Shown here piece by piece: positions 35,195 through 48,244 of a DNA stretch of 64,000 bases (position 1 is the first letter of the stretch; every line of letters starts with the position of its first letter). Location of the stretch: positions 558,001 to 622,000 of the forward strand of contig NZ_CP008985.1 of assembly GCF_000754265.1 (NCBI RefSeq). The letters are read 5' to 3'. The notes below the pieces were generated by a model. The model saw only the letters and a list, made by a program, of their open reading frames with translations, was not told where the DNA came from and did not search any database. The translations under genes and the position numbers were made by a program. The DNA comes from Candidatus Palibaumannia cicadellinicola (GTDB taxonomy: Bacteria > Pseudomonadota > Gammaproteobacteria > Enterobacterales > Enterobacteriaceae).

Positions 35195-36667
35195 TTAGTC
35201 ATAAAGTTGATGAGAATTGTTAGGTTGCATTTGACTATCAGCTAGTTTGTCTGCTATTTGTCCTACTGTACCTGCTCCTTGCATTAACACTAAGTCATTA
35301 TTTTGTAAACATTGTGCTAGAATTATAGGTAATTCATCTATATTATCGATCAAAATTGGGTTAATTTTGCCACAGGAGCGGATAGTAGAACAGAGTGATC
35401 TACTATCCGCTCCAACGATTGGATCTTCACCAGCTGGATAAACATCTAGCATTAGTAGAACATCTACGCTCGAGAGTACATGTGCAAAAGATTCATATAA
35501 ATCCCTCGTACGAGTATAACGATGTGGTTGGAAAACCATTACTAGACGTTTATCAGGCCATCCTACCCGCGCAGCTTTGATAGTTGCGTCAACTTCCGTA
35601 GGGTGGTGGCCATAGTCTTCGACTAACATTACTGTTCCATATTTCCCGTTAATATTTTTTAACGCATAACAACCAAGTTCATCGAAGCGACGTTTGATTC
35701 CTTGGAATTGAAATAGTGCTTGTAAAATACAATGGTCTTCTATACCTTCTTCGATTGCAACCGCAATCGCAGCTACTGCATTCAAGGCATTATGCCGCCC
35801 CGGAGCATTTAGTTCTATCTGAATTGCCGGACTATCGTGCCGATAAAGTGTAAAGCTACTACGAGCACCTTTTTGACAGTAGTTAGTCATATGTAGGTCT
35901 GCATGATTGTTAAAACCATAAGTAATAATTTGCCTACTAAGACGTGGTAATAGCTCACGGATAACAGGATCATCTAGACACATGATAGCCCGGCCATAAA
36001 ATGGTACATTTTGTACAAAATTAATAAATGTTTGCTTTAATTTATCAAAATTTCCCTCATAATTATCCATATGATCAGCTTCAATGTTAGTAACTATACT
36101 CATTATAGGATGTAAACATAATAAAGATGAGTCACTTTCATCGGCTTCAGTAATTAAATAACGTCCATAACCTAAACGTGCATGCCTACCTACTGATTTC
36201 ACTAAACCACCATTAATCACTGTAGGGTCTAAACCAGCTTCGGTGTAAATACTAGCTACCATAGCAGTTGTGGTAGTTTTACCATGTGTTCCAGCAATAG
36301 CAATACCATGCCGAAAACGCATTAACTCAGCTAGCATCTCTGCGCGTGTAATAATTGGAATACGCGCTTTTTTAGCTGCTAATATTTCCGGATTATTTGT
36401 GCTAATAGCACTAGAGACAACTACAACACTAGCTTTATTAATATTTTCGGGACTATGATGGAATACAATTTTGGCACCTAATTCAATGAGTTGCTGCGTG
36501 ATCATATTTGGTACTAAATCTGAACCGCTAATTTGATAGCCTTCATTTACTAAAATTTCTGCGATTCCACCCATACCAGCACCACCAATACCAATAAAGT
36601 GAATTTGCTTGACGTGTCGCATTTGTGGAACCAAAGTTCGCAGTTTAGCTAATTTTTTTATATTCAC
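35195..36667 (-). CDS. murC: UDP-N-acetylmuramate--L-alanine ligase
   Basis: Adds L-alanine to UDP-MurNAc. I place the start at GTG 36667 ([10 protein letters not shown], matching E. coli MNTQQLAKLR) with AGGAAA just upstream; this gives 490 residues (E. coli 491). A longer frame to 36709 is not conserved. [17 protein letters not shown] (about 22-38), the ATP loop [11 protein letters not shown] (about 124), [10 protein letters not shown] and the DYGHHPTEV motif (about 347) are present. Confidence 0.95.
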   Translation of the reverse strand: MNIKKLAKLRTLVPQMRHVKQIHFIGIGGAGMGGIAEILVNEGYQISGSDLVPNMITQQLIELGAKIVFHHSPENINKASVVVVSSAISTNNPEILAAKKARIPIITRAEMLAELMRFRHGIAIAGTHGKTTTTAMVASIYTEAGLDPTVINGGLVKSVGRHARLGYGRYLITEADESDSSLLCLHPIMSIVTNIEADHMDNYEGNFDKLKQTFINFVQNVPFYGRAIMCLDDPVIRELLPRLSRQIITYGFNNHADLHMTNYCQKGARSSFTLYRHDSPAIQIELNAPGRHNALNAVAAIAVAIEEGIEDHCILQALFQFQGIKRRFDELGCYALKNINGKYGTVMLVEDYGHHPTEVDATIKAARVGWPDKRLVMVFQPHRYTRTRDLYESFAHVLSSVDVLLMLDVYPAGEDPIVGADSRSLCSTIRSCGKINPILIDNIDELPIILAQCLQNNDLVLMQGAGTVGQIADKLADSQMQPNNSHQLYD

Positions 36668-36730
36668 ATGTTTCCTGAGAAGAATGAGATTATCGAAATA
36701 TGTATTCAACTCAACCTCTATGTGCTGAGA

Positions 36731-37804
36731 TTAGACTTGCGCTACCGCTATTACCTCATTTGCCACTCTTTCAGTTGAGTCTGTAATAGCGATAGTTCTA
36801 GCACGTTGTGCCATAACTAGTAGTGTGGCACGATCTAAATTAGTTATCACGTCTCTCACTATATCTACAGTAAAGTTCTGTTGTTCAATAATTTTAGCAG
36901 CACCAACTTGCTCTAGTAGCCGCGCATTCCAGTACTGTTGACGATCTTTATGCATAAAAGGAACAAAAAGTGCCGGTAGACCAACGGTAGCTACTTCACT
37001 AACAGTTAGTGCTCCAGAACGACATACTACAAGATCTGCCCAAGCATAAGCAGTAGCTATATCATCTATAAAATTTACTACTTTATATTGATGTTTTATT
37101 GCTCCTATTGAAGCATATGCTTTTTGCACCTCTACTAACGCACCTTGCTCAATACCTACTTGATGCCAAAAGGTAAAAATACTAGATAGTTGTGCTGCAA
37201 CAGCTGGCAATATTTGGTTGAGTATTTTTGCACCTTGGCTACCACCAATTACTAAGATTCTAATAGGACCAGTACGATCACGCAGACGTAAAGATGGTTC
37301 CAGTACAGTGATTAATTCTTTACGTACGGGGTTTCCTACTATCTTGGCATAAGGAAACGCGCCAGAAAAAGCTTGTAGTACCTTATCAGCAATTTTCGCT
37401 AGCCAGCGGTTAGTAAGTCCTGCAACACTATTTTGTTCATGGACGACTATTGGAATACCACATATCCAGGCAGCTAAACCTCCAGGTCCAGAAACATATC
37501 CTCCCATACCTAGCACTACATCTGGTTGCCATACACACATAATGCGTTTTGCCTGCAGTACAGCACTCAACAAAGATACAAGAACTATTATTTTGTTTTT
37601 AATATCTTTGCCACGTAGTCCCTGAATACAGAGAGAATATCTTTCTATACCATTTTTAGATACTAAATCAGCGTCTATACCGTTAGTAGTACCTAACCAA
37701 CAAATTTGCCAACCTTGTGCCATTAGATAATGAGCTACAGCTAAACCTGGAAATACATGTCCTCCGGTACCACCAGCCATAATTATCAAACGCTTTGCCA
37801 TCAT
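36731..37804 (-). CDS. murG: Lipid II synthase MurG (GlcNAc transferase)
   Basis: Membrane-associated glycosyltransferase that turns lipid I into lipid II. 357 residues (E. coli 355). The N-terminal [19 protein letters not shown] loop (about 9-27), [17 protein letters not shown] (about 94-110) and the C-terminal UDP-GlcNAc site [12 protein letters not shown] with [10 protein letters not shown] are conserved. The start overlaps the ftsW stop by 4 nt, indicating translational coupling. Confidence 0.96.
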   Translation of the reverse strand: MMAKRLIIMAGGTGGHVFPGLAVAHYLMAQGWQICWLGTTNGIDADLVSKNGIERYSLCIQGLRGKDIKNKIIVLVSLLSAVLQAKRIMCVWQPDVVLGMGGYVSGPGGLAAWICGIPIVVHEQNSVAGLTNRWLAKIADKVLQAFSGAFPYAKIVGNPVRKELITVLEPSLRLRDRTGPIRILVIGGSQGAKILNQILPAVAAQLSSIFTFWHQVGIEQGALVEVQKAYASIGAIKHQYKVVNFIDDIATAYAWADLVVCRSGALTVSEVATVGLPALFVPFMHKDRQQYWNARLLEQVGAAKIIEQQNFTVDIVRDVITNLDRATLLVMAQRARTIAITDSTERVANEVIAVAQV

Positions 37805-39012
37805 CGAGATGGCTTTATAAAAGCTTGATATTTAGCCATACGACTCTCGAAATCTATTCTAAGTAAGAGCATGATTGCTGTTGACATGATTAAAAAACTA
37901 GATCCACCATAACTAATAAGCGGTAATGTTAATCCTTTAATAGGTAGCATACCAGCAGCAGCTCCCAAATTAATTAGAGTCTGAAAACTAAACCAAATAC
38001 CAATAGAACAGGCTAAAAAACCAGAAAAACGCTGATTGATTTCTAGTGCATAACGCCCAATCAAAATAGCGCGTAAAGCAATACTAAACACCATAGATAA
38101 AGTGAACAAAACACCAATAAAACCTAGTTCTTCACCAATAATGGCGAAGATAAAATCTGTATGTGCTTCAGGTAAGTACTCTAATTTTTGTACGGAATTG
38201 CCTAACCCTTGACCCCAGTATGCCCCTCGTCCAAACGCCATCAAAGATTGAGTTAGTTGATAACCGCTACCAAAAGGATCTTGCCACGGATTCCAAAAAG
38301 ATATTACTCGCCGCATACGGTAAGGTTCAGTAATAATTAAAAGTACTACAGCGAAGATAACTGAGCAGATAATAGAAAAAAATTGCCAAATTTTAGCACC
38401 AGCAAGAAATAACATCGCTAGTGTGGTAACAAATAAAATGACCACGGTTCCTAAATCTGGCTGTGCTAACAAAAGAACTGCTAGTACAACCATCACCCCC
38501 ATAGGTTTACAAAATCCCCATAAATTATTACGCACTTCATCTACTTTACGTACGAGATAACTAGATAAGTAACAAAATAGAACTAGCTTTGATAATTCTG
38601 ACGGCTGGATACGCAATGGACCAAAACTAAGCCAACGCGATGCTCCATTGACTACGCTTCCGATAATTAATACTACTAACAGCATTACGATAGTCATAAG
38701 TAACATCACTGTACTGTAACGCTGCCAAAATTTTATTGGTACCCGTAACGTACATAGAGATAACGCAAAAGCAAGAATTAAATAACAAGCTTCACGTTTG
38801 AAAAAGTAAAATGGATCATGAAAAATACGCGCGCCAATAGGCATTGACGCTGAGGTTACCATTATAAATCCTATACAAGTTAGCCCGAGAGTAAGCCATA
38901 ATAAAATACGATCATAAAGTACTACATTTATTTTTAATTTAGGCTCCTGTATACCGATGATCTGGTCCTTAAAAAATATAAGCCACTTTATACTGGTAAA
39001 TAGTATTTGCAT
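37801..39012 (-). CDS. ftsW: Septal peptidoglycan polymerase FtsW
   Basis: SEDS-family glycosyltransferase with many membrane segments, partner of FtsI. 403 residues (E. coli 414). [20 protein letters not shown] opens the first membrane span (about 33-52), and the family signature [20 protein letters not shown] (about 275-294) is kept. About nine or ten hydrophobic segments are visible. It overlaps the end of murD by 25 nt in another frame, longer than the 4-nt overlaps elsewhere in the cluster. Confidence 0.95.
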   Translation of the reverse strand: MQILFTSIKWLIFFKDQIIGIQEPKLKINVVLYDRILLWLTLGLTCIGFIMVTSASMPIGARIFHDPFYFFKREACYLILAFALSLCTLRVPIKFWQRYSTVMLLMTIVMLLVVLIIGSVVNGASRWLSFGPLRIQPSELSKLVLFCYLSSYLVRKVDEVRNNLWGFCKPMGVMVVLAVLLLAQPDLGTVVILFVTTLAMLFLAGAKIWQFFSIICSVIFAVVLLIITEPYRMRRVISFWNPWQDPFGSGYQLTQSLMAFGRGAYWGQGLGNSVQKLEYLPEAHTDFIFAIIGEELGFIGVLFTLSMVFSIALRAILIGRYALEINQRFSGFLACSIGIWFSFQTLINLGAAAGMLPIKGLTLPLISYGGSSFLIMSTAIMLLLRIDFESRMAKYQAFIKPSR

Positions 39013-40337
39013 GAACTAACCTTAAGGACTAATTTTCTAAAAGCTTTACCGCGCGCTTTAAAGTTATCAAATTGATCTAAGCTAGAGCAAGCTGGTGATA
39101 ATAGTACAACATCTCCTGCTCTTACTTTATTTCCGATAATATACATAGCTTGAGCTAGCGTTTGAGTAATAGTCGCTATATTTGGGCGTAAATCAGCGAG
39201 TTGCTTTCTATCTTGTCCAAAACAGTACAGTTGTATATGGCTACCTTGTACTAATGATCGTAAGGGTGAAAAGTTTGCTAACTTACCATCACCACCAAGT
39301 AGCAGATGTAAAGTTCCCTCTAACTTTAATGCATTGATTGCTGCTTTTGTACTACCTACATTAGTTGCTTTTGAATCATTAATCCAACGTATGCCATTAC
39401 TTTCTAAAACAAGCTCAAAACGATGCGCAAGCCCAGAAAAATTACGTAATGCTATTAAACAGGCTTTACGGGGAATAGCAACTGTATCAGCTAGTGCTAG
39501 TGCTGCTAGCGCATTAATTTCATTATGATGGCCAACAATTCTCATGTCATCGCAATTGAGTAATAGTTCTTCTTGCTTCATCAACCACCTTTTACCATTG
39601 TTATAACCAAGGTGATAAGCGCCAGTCATAGCACCAAAGCTAATTAAAAATTTTTTTGCTATATTAGTATAGTTTATCGGTAAAGTTAGTGGATCTTCAG
39701 CATTAACCACATAAACGGTAGCCTGCTGATAAATTTTTAACTTAGCAGCACGGTATTGCTGTAATCCCAAAGGATAACGATTCATATGATCTTCGCTGAT
39801 ATTTAAAATAGTTGCGACCGCTACCTTTAAATTTTTGGTTATTTCCAACTGAAAGCTTGAGAGCTCGAGAATATATAGTTGATAATATTGTTGTAATAAT
39901 AATAAAGCAGGCTTACCTATGTTACCACCGACTCCTACTTGCCAACCAGCACAAGTAGCCATTTGACTTACAAGTTGAGTAACAGTACTTTTACCATTAG
40001 ATCCGGTTATAGCTATAACTGGTGAGGTAACCTCACGCAAGAATAATTCAATATCTCCAATGATTTCCACTCCATTTTTGGCCGCCGCTTCTAGTGCGGG
40101 ATGCGATAAAGCTACACCGGGGCTAATAACAATTAGCGTAGCTTCCAACAGCCATTCTTCTTTAAAATCACCTAGCCAATATTCTACATCAGTAGGTAAC
40201 TCATTGAGTTTAGGAGGACAAAAATTAGTATCGATTACTCGTGGCCTAGCGCCACGAGCGCAGAAAAAATCAACACAAGAGATGCCTGTGATTCCTAATC
40301 CTATAACAACAATATTTTGCTCCTGATAATTGATCAT
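38988..40337 (-). CDS. murD: UDP-N-acetylmuramoyl-L-alanine--D-glutamate ligase
   Basis: Adds D-glutamate to UDP-MurNAc-L-Ala. 449 residues (E. coli 438). [19 protein letters not shown] (about 11-29), the ATP loop [14 protein letters not shown] (about 110), [10 protein letters not shown], and the [17 protein letters not shown] substrate motif (about 315) are present. The C-terminus is longer than in E. coli and ends in a lysine/cysteine-rich tail that overlaps ftsW, possibly through read-through of a lost stop codon. Confidence 0.95.
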   Translation of the reverse strand: MINYQEQNIVVIGLGITGISCVDFFCARGARPRVIDTNFCPPKLNELPTDVEYWLGDFKEEWLLEATLIVISPGVALSHPALEAAAKNGVEIIGDIELFLREVTSPVIAITGSNGKSTVTQLVSQMATCAGWQVGVGGNIGKPALLLLQQYYQLYILELSSFQLEITKNLKVAVATILNISEDHMNRYPLGLQQYRAAKLKIYQQATVYVVNAEDPLTLPINYTNIAKKFLISFGAMTGAYHLGYNNGKRWLMKQEELLLNCDDMRIVGHHNEINALAALALADTVAIPRKACLIALRNFSGLAHRFELVLESNGIRWINDSKATNVGSTKAAINALKLEGTLHLLLGGDGKLANFSPLRSLVQGSHIQLYCFGQDRKQLADLRPNIATITQTLAQAMYIIGNKVRAGDVVLLSPACSSLDQFDNFKARGKAFRKLVLKVSSCKYYLPV

Positions 40338-40349
40338 TTTGATTTACAT

Positions 40350-41432
40350 TTACCGCACCTTTAGCGTAGCTAGTCCAATTAAGACCAACATGAGTGAAAT
40401 AATCCAAAAACGTACAATTACACGTGGTTCAGGACACCCTTTGAGTTCATAATGATGATGGATTGGTGCCATACGAAAAAGTCGCTTTCGGCGTAATTTA
40501 AACAAACTCACTTGTAAAATAACTGATAGTGTTTCGACTACAAAGACACCACCCATAATCAGTAATAAAAACTCCTGTCGCAAAAGTACAGCAATAGTAC
40601 CAAGTGCACCTCCTAAAGCTAGTGCACCAACATCTCCCATAAAAACTTGCGCTGGATAAGTGTTAAACCATAAAAAACCTAAACCAGCGCCAACAATAGC
40701 AGTACAAACTACAACTAACTCACCAGCAAAACTAATATAGGGAATATGTAGGTAAATAGAAAAATTAATATTGCCGGTTGCCCAAGCTACTAATGCGAGT
40801 CCAGCTGCAACTAATACCGCCGGCATAATCGCTAAGCCATCCAGGCCGTCGGTAAGATTTACTGCATTACTAGCACCAACAATAGCAAAGTAAGTTAATA
40901 GTACATACCATAATCCTAATTGCGGTATTATGTCCTTAAAAAAAGGTACTACAAGTTGGGTAGCTGTAGTATTGTTACCGAAAGTGAACATAGTGCAGGC
41001 TACTGCAAGAGCAATCACTGATTGCCAAAAATATTTCCAACGTGCCATTAAGCCTTTGCTATTATTATGTATTACCTTTCTATAATCATCTATTAAACCA
41101 ATAATACCATAACCTATTAAGACAAAAAGGACACACCAGACATAAGGATTAGATAAAGAAGTCCAGATTAGCACCGAGATAATAATGGATAGTAATATCA
41201 TTAACCCGCCCATAGTAGGTGTACCACATTTGATTGAGTGCGAATCAGGTCCATTATTACGTACTACCTGACGAATTTGCAGCTTCTCTAACCAAGCTAT
41301 TAAAGATTTACCTATTAATAAAGAGATACATAAGGCAGTTAATAAACTAACGATAGCGCGGAACGTTAAATAAGAAAAAAGATTCAAGATTGAATAAAAT
41401 CCAACAAAATAATTAGCAACAAACACTAACAT
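40350..41432 (-). CDS. mraY: Phospho-MurNAc-pentapeptide translocase MraY
   Basis: Integral membrane enzyme that makes lipid I from UDP-MurNAc-pentapeptide and undecaprenyl phosphate. With ATG at 41432 ([20 protein letters not shown]) it has 360 residues, exactly as in E. coli; GGAG lies about 8 nt upstream. The frame extends to 41477 but that part is not conserved and lies inside mur[14 protein letters not shown] (about 190), the cytosolic loop with [20 protein letters not shown] and the [11 protein letters not shown] motif are conserved. It overlaps murF by 20 nt. Confidence 0.95.
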   Translation of the reverse strand: MLVFVANYFVGFYSILNLFSYLTFRAIVSLLTALCISLLIGKSLIAWLEKLQIRQVVRNNGPDSHSIKCGTPTMGGLMILLSIIISVLIWTSLSNPYVWCVLFVLIGYGIIGLIDDYRKVIHNNSKGLMARWKYFWQSVIALAVACTMFTFGNNTTATQLVVPFFKDIIPQLGLWYVLLTYFAIVGASNAVNLTDGLDGLAIMPAVLVAAGLALVAWATGNINFSIYLHIPYISFAGELVVVCTAIVGAGLGFLWFNTYPAQVFMGDVGALALGGALGTIAVLLRQEFLLLIMGGVFVVETLSVILQVSLFKLRRKRLFRMAPIHHHYELKGCPEPRVIVRFWIISLMLVLIGLATLKVR

Positions 41433-42795
41433 TTTTTTTCTCCTGTAATACCTGTACCACATGCTCCATGGCAGCATTACGTGATCCTTTCACGAGAACG
41501 GTAATTACTTTATGCTCAGATAATAACTGAGTAATACGATTAGTTAGTGTTGATTTATCTTGAAAATGTTCTCCTTGTTTACTTACATCGCCGATTAGAT
41601 GACTGAGGCGCCCAACGCTTAAAACTTTATCAATACCTGCTATAGCGATTATTTTGCCAACTTCTTTGTGGCATTGTATTTCTTGATCACCTAGTTCAGC
41701 CATATCCCCAACTGCCATAACACGATAGCCTGGCATTTCAGCCAAAACCTCCGTGGCAGCAATCATGGAACTAACATTAGCATTATAACTATCATCAAGT
41801 AATAGCATATTATTACCTAGCTTGATAGGAAATAATCGTCCTGGTATCGGATTAATCTGAGCTAAGCCTATAGCAACGGCTGAAAGTGTCGCACCAACTG
41901 ATAGCGATAATGCACTAGCAGCCAAAGCATTAGCTATATTATGTCGTCCTAATAGCGGTAATCTCACCCGGCAATTACCTAGCGGACTATGTAAAGTAAA
42001 GTACATACATAGTTGATCACTGATTACTTCGCTGGCAAAAAAGTCAACATTATCAAATTTATCTAGTGCAAAACGCCATATCTGTTTATAACAGCTTAAG
42101 TCTAACCCTTGTTGCCAATGCGACCAGTCATTGCTATCAGCGTTAATAATCACTATGCCTTTATCTAACAGTCCAGTAAAAATTTCTCCTTTTGCCTGAG
42201 AAACACCAGCGATGGAACCAAAACCAGCTAAATGAGCTGCAGAAATATTATTTACTAACGCTGTTTCTGGACGTACTAAGCCGGTAGTCCAGGCAATTTC
42301 TCCGATATGATTAGCGCCTAGTTCAATTACTGCAAAATCATACTTAGGTGTTAGACGTAGCAAAGTCAGTGCAACACCGATATCATTATTAAAATTTCCC
42401 TGTGTAGCTAGAACCTTACCACATTGACGTAAGATAGAAGCTGTCATCTCTTTGACCGATGTCTTACCAGACGAACCAGTTAGCGCTACTATACGTGCTG
42501 GCACCTGCTGACGAACCCAAGCACCTAATTTCCCTAAAGCTAAGCGAGTATCCTTTACTATTAGTTGCGGAATTTGCAGTGGTAACTGATAACTTACTAA
42601 TATTGCACAAGCACCGGCTAATACCGCATTTTGAGCAAGATGATGAGCATCAAATCGCTCGCCCTGAAGTGCAATAAACATACAATGCTCACCAACAGCA
42701 CGAGAATCAGTAGTTACCTCTTGAATAGTCGTATTTAAGCCTACTATTTGAGCATTCAGTACTGGCGCGATGTCGTGTAATAGAAAAGAAATCAT
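41413..42795 (-). CDS. murF: UDP-MurNAc-tripeptide--D-alanyl-D-alanine ligase
   Basis: Adds D-Ala-D-Ala to the muropeptide precursor. 460 residues (E. coli 452). [20 protein letters not shown] (about 29-48), the ATP loop [20 protein letters not shown] (about 105), [17 protein letters not shown] and [12 protein letters not shown] (about 327) are present. The start overlaps the murE stop by 4 nt. The dipeptide substrate would need a D-Ala-D-Ala ligase encoded elsewhere, since ddlB is missing from this cluster. Confidence 0.95.
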   Translation of the reverse strand: MISFLLHDIAPVLNAQIVGLNTTIQEVTTDSRAVGEHCMFIALQGERFDAHHLAQNAVLAGACAILVSYQLPLQIPQLIVKDTRLALGKLGAWVRQQVPARIVALTGSSGKTSVKEMTASILRQCGKVLATQGNFNNDIGVALTLLRLTPKYDFAVIELGANHIGEIAWTTGLVRPETALVNNISAAHLAGFGSIAGVSQAKGEIFTGLLDKGIVIINADSNDWSHWQQGLDLSCYKQIWRFALDKFDNVDFFASEVISDQLCMYFTLHSPLGNCRVRLPLLGRHNIANALAASALSLSVGATLSAVAIGLAQINPIPGRLFPIKLGNNMLLLDDSYNANVSSMIAATEVLAEMPGYRVMAVGDMAELGDQEIQCHKEVGKIIAIAGIDKVLSVGRLSHLIGDVSKQGEHFQDKSTLTNRITQLLSEHKVITVLVKGSRNAAMEHVVQVLQEKKNVSVCC

Positions 42796-44285
42796 TCTAA
42801 AATATCAAGTCCTAGTATCTGTGCCACAGTAGTACGATCAGAATAATTAAACGACTTACCACTAATTATCTGGTAATTCTCATGCCCTTTGCCAGCTACT
42901 AGCACTAAATCGTTTAAATGAGCATGCATTATCGCGCTAGTTATAGCATCAAAGCGACATGGTATTGCTTGAGCATAGTTCACATTAAGCAATCCCCCCT
43001 GAATTGCTGCTATAATATCCTGTGAATCTTCATTACGAGGATTATCATTAGTGATAATAACGTAATCAGCGTATTGTTCAGCAATAGCGCCCATAAGTGG
43101 TCGCTTATCTTTATCACGATTACCACCGCAGCCAAAAACACACCATAGTTTCCCGTTGCAATGTAGCTTAGCTGCTAGTAGTGCTTTTTTGAGTGCCTCT
43201 GGAGTATGTGCATAATCAACTACTACTATCGGCCATTGATCTGATGAAAAGACTTCCATACGGCCGCATACAGACTGTAGTCTCCCTGCTGTTTCTAATA
43301 GAGATGGTAGGGAATACCCCAACGTAAGTAATGTAGCAAACGAAAGTAGTATATTACTCACATTAAATTCGCCTACTAGCTTACTGTGAATCATCCCATT
43401 GCCCCAGCAAGAATCGAACCCAATATCCACACCTAAATCATGATAACGCACAGTATGAGCACACAACCAATCACCTTTCCAGTTATGCGGAAGTGAACTA
43501 GTTATAGTAACTGCCACGGCTTGTGGTAATTGCGCTAACCAACGCTGACCTACACTATCATCAGCATTAATAATTTTATGACATACTTTTAACTCGCTAA
43601 ATAATTGCCATTTAGCTCTTTCGTACTGCGTCATATGTTTGTGATAATCTAGGTGATCATGACTCAAGTTCGAAAAAACCGCTGCAGCGAAGTATAGATC
43701 TCGAACTCGGTATTGCACTAAACCATGGGAAGAGACTTCTATTGCGCTAAAAGTTGCTCCCTGTTCATAAAAAAGTCTTAATAAACGCTGAATCTCAACA
43801 GCTGAATCGGTAGTATTATTACTCAAACTAATTTTTTTAAATAAACCATTACCTATGGTACCTATAACCGCACTTGTCTCACCTAGCAGGTATACCCAAT
43901 TTGCTAGGAGATGGCTAATAGTTGTTTTACCATTAGTACCTGTGATACCAACTAAACATAGAGCACGCGATGGTTGCTGATAAAAACGTCCTGCTAGTGC
44001 AGATAAAATTTGCTTGAGTTGGTATAAATAAACAATGGGTACACCATGTAGTTTATGTATATTACCATGCTTAGATTTCTCTTCTGCTTCCGCTACTACT
44101 GCAGCTACCCCTTGTGCAATAGCTAGAGGAATATAGCAACGTCCATCAGTTTGGTGTCCTTTAACAGCAATAAATAAATCACCAGCTTTCGCGGTAATGC
44201 TATGCATACTAATTCCACTCAATCGACGTTCAAATGGAAATGGAATAGTATGAACCCATGGCATAAGTAGCTCACGTAAATTCAT
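42792..44285 (-). CDS. murE: UDP-MurNAc-L-Ala-D-Glu--meso-diaminopimelate ligase
   Basis: Adds meso-diaminopimelate, the third residue of the stem peptide. The start is ATG 44285 ([11 protein letters not shown], cf. E. coli MADRNLRDLLAPWV), giving 497 residues (E. coli 495); the frame extends upstream into ftsI without conservation. The ATP loop [18 protein letters not shown] (about 112), the [13 protein letters not shown] region and [11 protein letters not shown] (about 410), the motif specific for meso-DAP, are clear. This indicates a Gram-negative type DAP wall. Confidence 0.95.
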   Translation of the reverse strand: MNLRELLMPWVHTIPFPFERRLSGISMHSITAKAGDLFIAVKGHQTDGRCYIPLAIAQGVAAVVAEAEEKSKHGNIHKLHGVPIVYLYQLKQILSALAGRFYQQPSRALCLVGITGTNGKTTISHLLANWVYLLGETSAVIGTIGNGLFKKISLSNNTTDSAVEIQRLLRLFYEQGATFSAIEVSSHGLVQYRVRDLYFAAAVFSNLSHDHLDYHKHMTQYERAKWQLFSELKVCHKIINADDSVGQRWLAQLPQAVAVTITSSLPHNWKGDWLCAHTVRYHDLGVDIGFDSCWGNGMIHSKLVGEFNVSNILLSFATLLTLGYSLPSLLETAGRLQSVCGRMEVFSSDQWPIVVVDYAHTPEALKKALLAAKLHCNGKLWCVFGCGGNRDKDKRPLMGAIAEQYADYVIITNDNPRNEDSQDIIAAIQGGLLNVNYAQAIPCRFDAITSAIMHAHLNDLVLVAGKGHENYQIISGKSFNYSDRTTVAQILGLDILE

Positions 44286-44286
44286 G

Positions 44287-46029
44287 TTAACCACATGATG
44301 TATCTTTACAATTATTGAATTGATATATTTTATTATCGATAGGCTGCAAAGCATCTGGTTCGATATTCATCGTACGTAAAACTCCACCCATAATTGAACC
44401 AAAAACTGGTGCAGAAACTGCGCCGCCATAGTATTGACCACCTTGTGGATCGTTAACAACGACAACTAGTGCAAAACGAGGATTACTTGCAGGTGCAACT
44501 CCTGCAGTATAAGCTATATATTTATTAATATATTTTCTATCTGGTCCAACTTTTTTGGCAGTTCCAGTCTTAATAGCAATACGATAGCCTTTGATAGCTG
44601 CTTTGAAACCTCCACCACCAGGTAGTGCAACACTTTCCATCATATGTACCACTGTACGTACTAGCGATTCTGGAAATATTCTTTCGCCTATAACTGGCAT
44701 ATCGACCCTTATGATAGATAGTGGACGTAAGATTCCCATACTACCGATAGTAGCGTAAACCCTTGCTAATTGTAGTGGCGTAACCATCAATCCATAACCA
44801 TAAGAAAATGCAGCTTTTTCAATTTCAGATAAAATTTTTTTATTAGGATATAAACCACTACTTTCTCCTACGAGTCCCACATGAGTTGCTTTACCTAAAC
44901 CAAAAAGAGAATAAGTATCCACAATGGCGGCAGATGGCATAGCTAACGCGAGTTTAGAAATACCAATATTACTAGATTTCTGTAAGATTTCTGTAATGCT
45001 TAATTCATTGTAGTGGACTACGTCTTTGATTTGATGACCATGTATCATATAGGGTAGAGTTTTGAGCACACTATTTTCGGTTACTATTCCACGCTGTAGT
45101 GCTGTCATAACAACCATTGGTTTTACCGTTGAACCAGGTTCGAACAGATCAGTAATAGCACGATTACGCATTAGGTCCATTGTGGTAGTTGTCAGGTTAT
45201 TTGGGTTATAAGATGGACTATTAGCAATCGCAAGAACTTCACCAGTATGAATATCTACTAATACTGCAGTGCCTGATATAGCTTTATTACAAATAACAGC
45301 ACTGTTTAGTTCACGATATACCAATGCTTGTAATTTTTCGTCGATACTAAGTGCAAGGTTATGTGCAGCTTGGCTATCAATTGATGATATATCTTCTATG
45401 ACCCTACCAAATCTATCTTGACGTACTATACGTTCTCCTGGTTGACCAGTAAGCCATCGGTCAAAGCTTTTCTCGATACCTTCTATCCCTTGGCTATCGA
45501 TATTAGTAATACCAATTAAATGCGCAGTTACTTGTCCAGAAGGATAATAACGACGTGACTCTTGGCTGAGATAAATACCAGGTAGTTTTAACTGATTGAT
45601 ATAGTTACTAATAGTAGGATTAACTTGACGTGCTAAATAGACAAAACGAATTTTAGAATCAACATTTATACGTGAATTTAGCTGATTTAGTGGTATAGAT
45701 AACACATCAGAAAGTGCCTTCCAACGGATTTCAGTAGTTATACCACCATGATTTTTAATTTCTTTTGGATCTGCCCAAATAGCGTTTACTGGTACACTGA
45801 CTGCAAGAGGACGCCCGAGTCGATCACTTATCATCCCACGGACCGTAGGTACTTGTTGAATACGCAGTGATCGCATATCTCCTTCATGCACTAATTGTTC
45901 TTTATTAATAATTTGTAAAAAAATTAATCGTAATAGCACCCCTAGTATAGCTACTACCATCCCACTACACAGTAAGGTAAAACGCCAGCTTACAAAGCTA
46001 GTTTTTATCTCTTGACGATTTCGTATCAT
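44287..46029 (-). CDS. ftsI: Septal peptidoglycan transpeptidase FtsI (PBP3)
   Basis: Class B penicillin-binding protein that cross-links septal wall with FtsW. 580 residues (E. coli 588). A single transmembrane anchor (about 16-38) is followed by the pedestal domain ([13 protein letters not shown]) and the transpeptidase domain with SXXK in [16 protein letters not shown] (about 295), SSN (about 350) and [11 protein letters not shown] (about 487). The stop is 1 nt before the murE ATG. Confidence 0.96.
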   Translation of the reverse strand: MIRNRQEIKTSFVSWRFTLLCSGMVVAILGVLLRLIFLQIINKEQLVHEGDMRSLRIQQVPTVRGMISDRLGRPLAVSVPVNAIWADPKEIKNHGGITTEIRWKALSDVLSIPLNQLNSRINVDSKIRFVYLARQVNPTISNYINQLKLPGIYLSQESRRYYPSGQVTAHLIGITNIDSQGIEGIEKSFDRWLTGQPGERIVRQDRFGRVIEDISSIDSQAAHNLALSIDEKLQALVYRELNSAVICNKAISGTAVLVDIHTGEVLAIANSPSYNPNNLTTTTMDLMRNRAITDLFEPGSTVKPMVVMTALQRGIVTENSVLKTLPYMIHGHQIKDVVHYNELSITEILQKSSNIGISKLALAMPSAAIVDTYSLFGLGKATHVGLVGESSGLYPNKKILSEIEKAAFSYGYGLMVTPLQLARVYATIGSMGILRPLSIIRVDMPVIGERIFPESLVRTVVHMMESVALPGGGGFKAAIKGYRIAIKTGTAKKVGPDRKYINKYIAYTAGVAPASNPRFALVVVVNDPQGGQYYGGAVSAPVFGSIMGGVLRTMNIEPDALQPIDNKIYQFNNCKDTSCG

Positions 46030-46052
46030 AATATATGTACTTAATTTATTAA

Positions 46053-46373
46053 TTAAGATTTGACAACAATATTTTCGTGTAAAAAATCTACATGCTGCAT
46101 ATGTAATATTTCTCTAGCAATAGACTCTACACGACTATGGTCTCCTAATACGTTTTCCTCAAGAATTAAATTACGCCATTCGATATCTAGAGCATTTTTT
46201 TCTAATACTAGTTTTTCACGCTCAGCAGTTAATCTACGAGTATGATGTGTAATGGTAACTACCATAATCGCTGATACTAGCACTGCTATTAGCAAAATTA
46301 CTGATAACTTTTCATTACGTAACAAATCACTACCAATAATGTGAATCAAATGGTATCGTTCATTACTAATCAT
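46053..46373 (-). CDS. ftsL: Cell division protein FtsL
   Basis: Small bitopic protein that forms the FtsQLB complex. 106 residues against 121 in E. coli; the cytoplasmic N-terminus is shortened. A membrane segment (about 22-42) is followed by a coiled coil with [20 protein letters not shown] and the conserved activation region [20 protein letters not shown]. Placed between rsmH and ftsI, as in E. coli. Confidence 0.93.
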   Translation of the reverse strand: MISNERYHLIHIIGSDLLRNEKLSVILLIAVLVSAIMVVTITHHTRRLTAEREKLVLEKNALDIEWRNLILEENVLGDHSRVESIAREILHMQHVDFLHENIVVKS

Positions 46374-46375
46374 GT

Positions 46376-47317
46376 CTATAACTTCTCGGCAAAGCGAAGT
46401 ACAGCACTACGTGCGCGTGGATTTGCTCTGATTTCGAGCACCGATGGCTGTATTTTACCTAATGATTTTAACTTTAACTGGCAATAATTTTGATGCTGCT
46501 CTGCGATTTGTTTTTCCGTTAGTGAGATACCTGCTGGTATCTGTGGCGCTTGGCTATATTGGCGAATAAAATTTTTTACCAATCTATCCTCAAGAGAATG
46601 AAAGCTTATCACGACTAACTTTCCTCCTATTGCTAGTACGCAAAGCGCACCGTTTAATGCTAATTTAATCTCATTAAGTTCGTTATTAATATATATCCTA
46701 ATCGCCTGGAAGCTACGAGTAGCTGGATGTTTATGCTTATGACCAAATGGATGAATTTTAGCTATTAGCTTCGCAAGTTCAATAGTACTAGTTATCTGTC
46801 GCTTATGATTTTGTTTGAATATAGCCTGAGCAATACGGTTTGCGAACCGTTCTTCACCAAATGTTGCCAACACCCAAGCAATATCTTGTACCGAGGCTTG
46901 GGCTAACCACTCGGTCGCAGATTGCCCGCAGGTAGTATCCATACGCATATCTAATGGTCCATCGCGCATAAATGAAAAACCGCGTTCTGGATCTTCTAAT
47001 TGAGGTGAAGAAACACCAAGATCTAGCAATATTCCGTCTACACGCCCTAACAAACCTAGTTCTATCATATATTCGGTAATTGTAGAAAAATTTCTGTGTA
47101 CAATCGTAAAACGTGAATCCTCAAGAGCTAAACCCGTAGCTATAGCTACGGGATCACGATCGAGAGCTAGCAGTCGTCCTTGTTTACCTAACTGAGATAA
47201 AATTAGATGTGAATGACCTCCTAGGCCGAAAGTACCGTCTATATATACTCCGTCCGCTTTAATGTTAAGAACGTTTACTACTTCGTTTAGTAATACAGGA
47301 ATATGCTTATATTTCAT
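46376..47317 (-). CDS. rsmH: 16S rRNA (cytosine-1402-N4) methyltransferase
   Basis: SAM-dependent methyltransferase acting on 16S rRNA C1402 in the decoding centre. With ATG at 47317 ([14 protein letters not shown]) it has 313 residues, as in E. coli; a TTG start at 47338 would add seven unconserved residues. The SAM-binding [20 protein letters not shown] (about 29-48), [20 protein letters not shown] and [18 protein letters not shown] are intact. mraZ, normally the first gene of this cluster, is absent. Confidence 0.95.
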   Translation of the reverse strand: MKYKHIPVLLNEVVNVLNIKADGVYIDGTFGLGGHSHLILSQLGKQGRLLALDRDPVAIATGLALEDSRFTIVHRNFSTITEYMIELGLLGRVDGILLDLGVSSPQLEDPERGFSFMRDGPLDMRMDTTCGQSATEWLAQASVQDIAWVLATFGEERFANRIAQAIFKQNHKRQITSTIELAKLIAKIHPFGHKHKHPATRSFQAIRIYINNELNEIKLALNGALCVLAIGGKLVVISFHSLEDRLVKNFIRQYSQAPQIPAGISLTEKQIAEQHQNYCQLKLKSLGKIQPSVLEIRANPRARSAVLRFAEKL

Positions 47318-47341
47318 ACTAGATAACGCGTTGTACAATAA

Positions 47342-48205
47342 TTATTGTCGTGCAAGGCGTCCATTTATTGGTAAAAAATGTGTATTACTACGCCAGGGAT
47401 TTATATCTAATCCTCCCCTACGAGTATATCGTGCATATACTGATAATGTATCAGGTTGGCAAAATTGCATTATATCGGAGAATATTTGCTCTACACACTG
47501 TTCATGAAACATATTATGCTGACGAAAAGATATTAAGTATCGTATCAATGCTTCACGATTAATGCGTGTTCCATAATAGCTAATTTGCACTGAACCCCAA
47601 TCAGGCTGATTGGTAATCAAACAATTTGATTTCAATAGATTACTAACAAGAGTTTCATTTACTTTTTGTCCTACTGCAGCATTAGTAAGCCAGTTATTAT
47701 TAAAAGTACCGTGGTATTCAATATGTATCTGCTGATTATCGATACACTCACCCTCGAAGTTTAACACTGGCACCTGAGTCCATTCTCTAAGTGAGCATAT
47801 TTTTACCAGAACATGACTATTTACGCATTTACTTAAATCGATCACTAACGTTTTTTGCAACTCATAGTGAGATAGAAAGCACGTTTGATTAAGGCTATTC
47901 AAATAAAGCTTAAGACTTTTAGATTCAATTAAATTATCGCTAGTTGCATCAAAAGCTATTTGACCAATGGCTACCTGTGGCAAACCATGGTTATTCAGCC
48001 ATGAAAGTTCGTATAATGTCCAGAGATCTGCTCCATGAAACGGCAATGATACAGCAGCTGATAAACCTAGTAATTTACGATGAAGAGTACGCGGTATTAC
48101 CTGAAGTAATGTGGGATCATAGTAGATACTATACGACGTTGGTTTTCCCAGTGTCAACGCTTGTAGTGATTTATATTGTTGATTATTAAGTATATCTTTA
48201 CTCAT
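47342..48205 (-). CDS. queF: NADPH-dependent 7-cyano-7-deazaguanine reductase QueF
   Basis: Reduces preQ0 to preQ1 for the queuosine modification of tRNA. From ATG 48205 ([20 protein letters not shown]) it has 287 residues (E. coli 282, long two-domain form). [19 protein letters not shown] (about 54-72), [17 protein letters not shown], the catalytic cysteine in [14 protein letters not shown] (about 193) and the C-terminal [20 protein letters not shown] are conserved. In E. coli queF is far from the division cluster; here it stands between map and rsmH in the same direction, where mraZ would be expected. Confidence 0.94.
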   Translation of the reverse strand: MSKDILNNQQYKSLQALTLGKPTSYSIYYDPTLLQVIPRTLHRKLLGLSAAVSLPFHGADLWTLYELSWLNNHGLPQVAIGQIAFDATSDNLIESKSLKLYLNSLNQTCFLSHYELQKTLVIDLSKCVNSHVLVKICSLREWTQVPVLNFEGECIDNQQIHIEYHGTFNNNWLTNAAVGQKVNETLVSNLLKSNCLITNQPDWGSVQISYYGTRINREALIRYLISFRQHNMFHEQCVEQIFSDIMQFCQPDTLSVYARYTRRGGLDINPWRSNTHFLPINGRLARQ

Positions 48206-48244
48206 ATAAATTTTGTAATAGATTTTCAATAGACAAATAATATA

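Noticed and set aside
44286-44354. Longer N-terminus for MurE reaching into ftsI
   Set aside because: The added residues do not match known MurE and the conserved start MNLRELL is at 44285.
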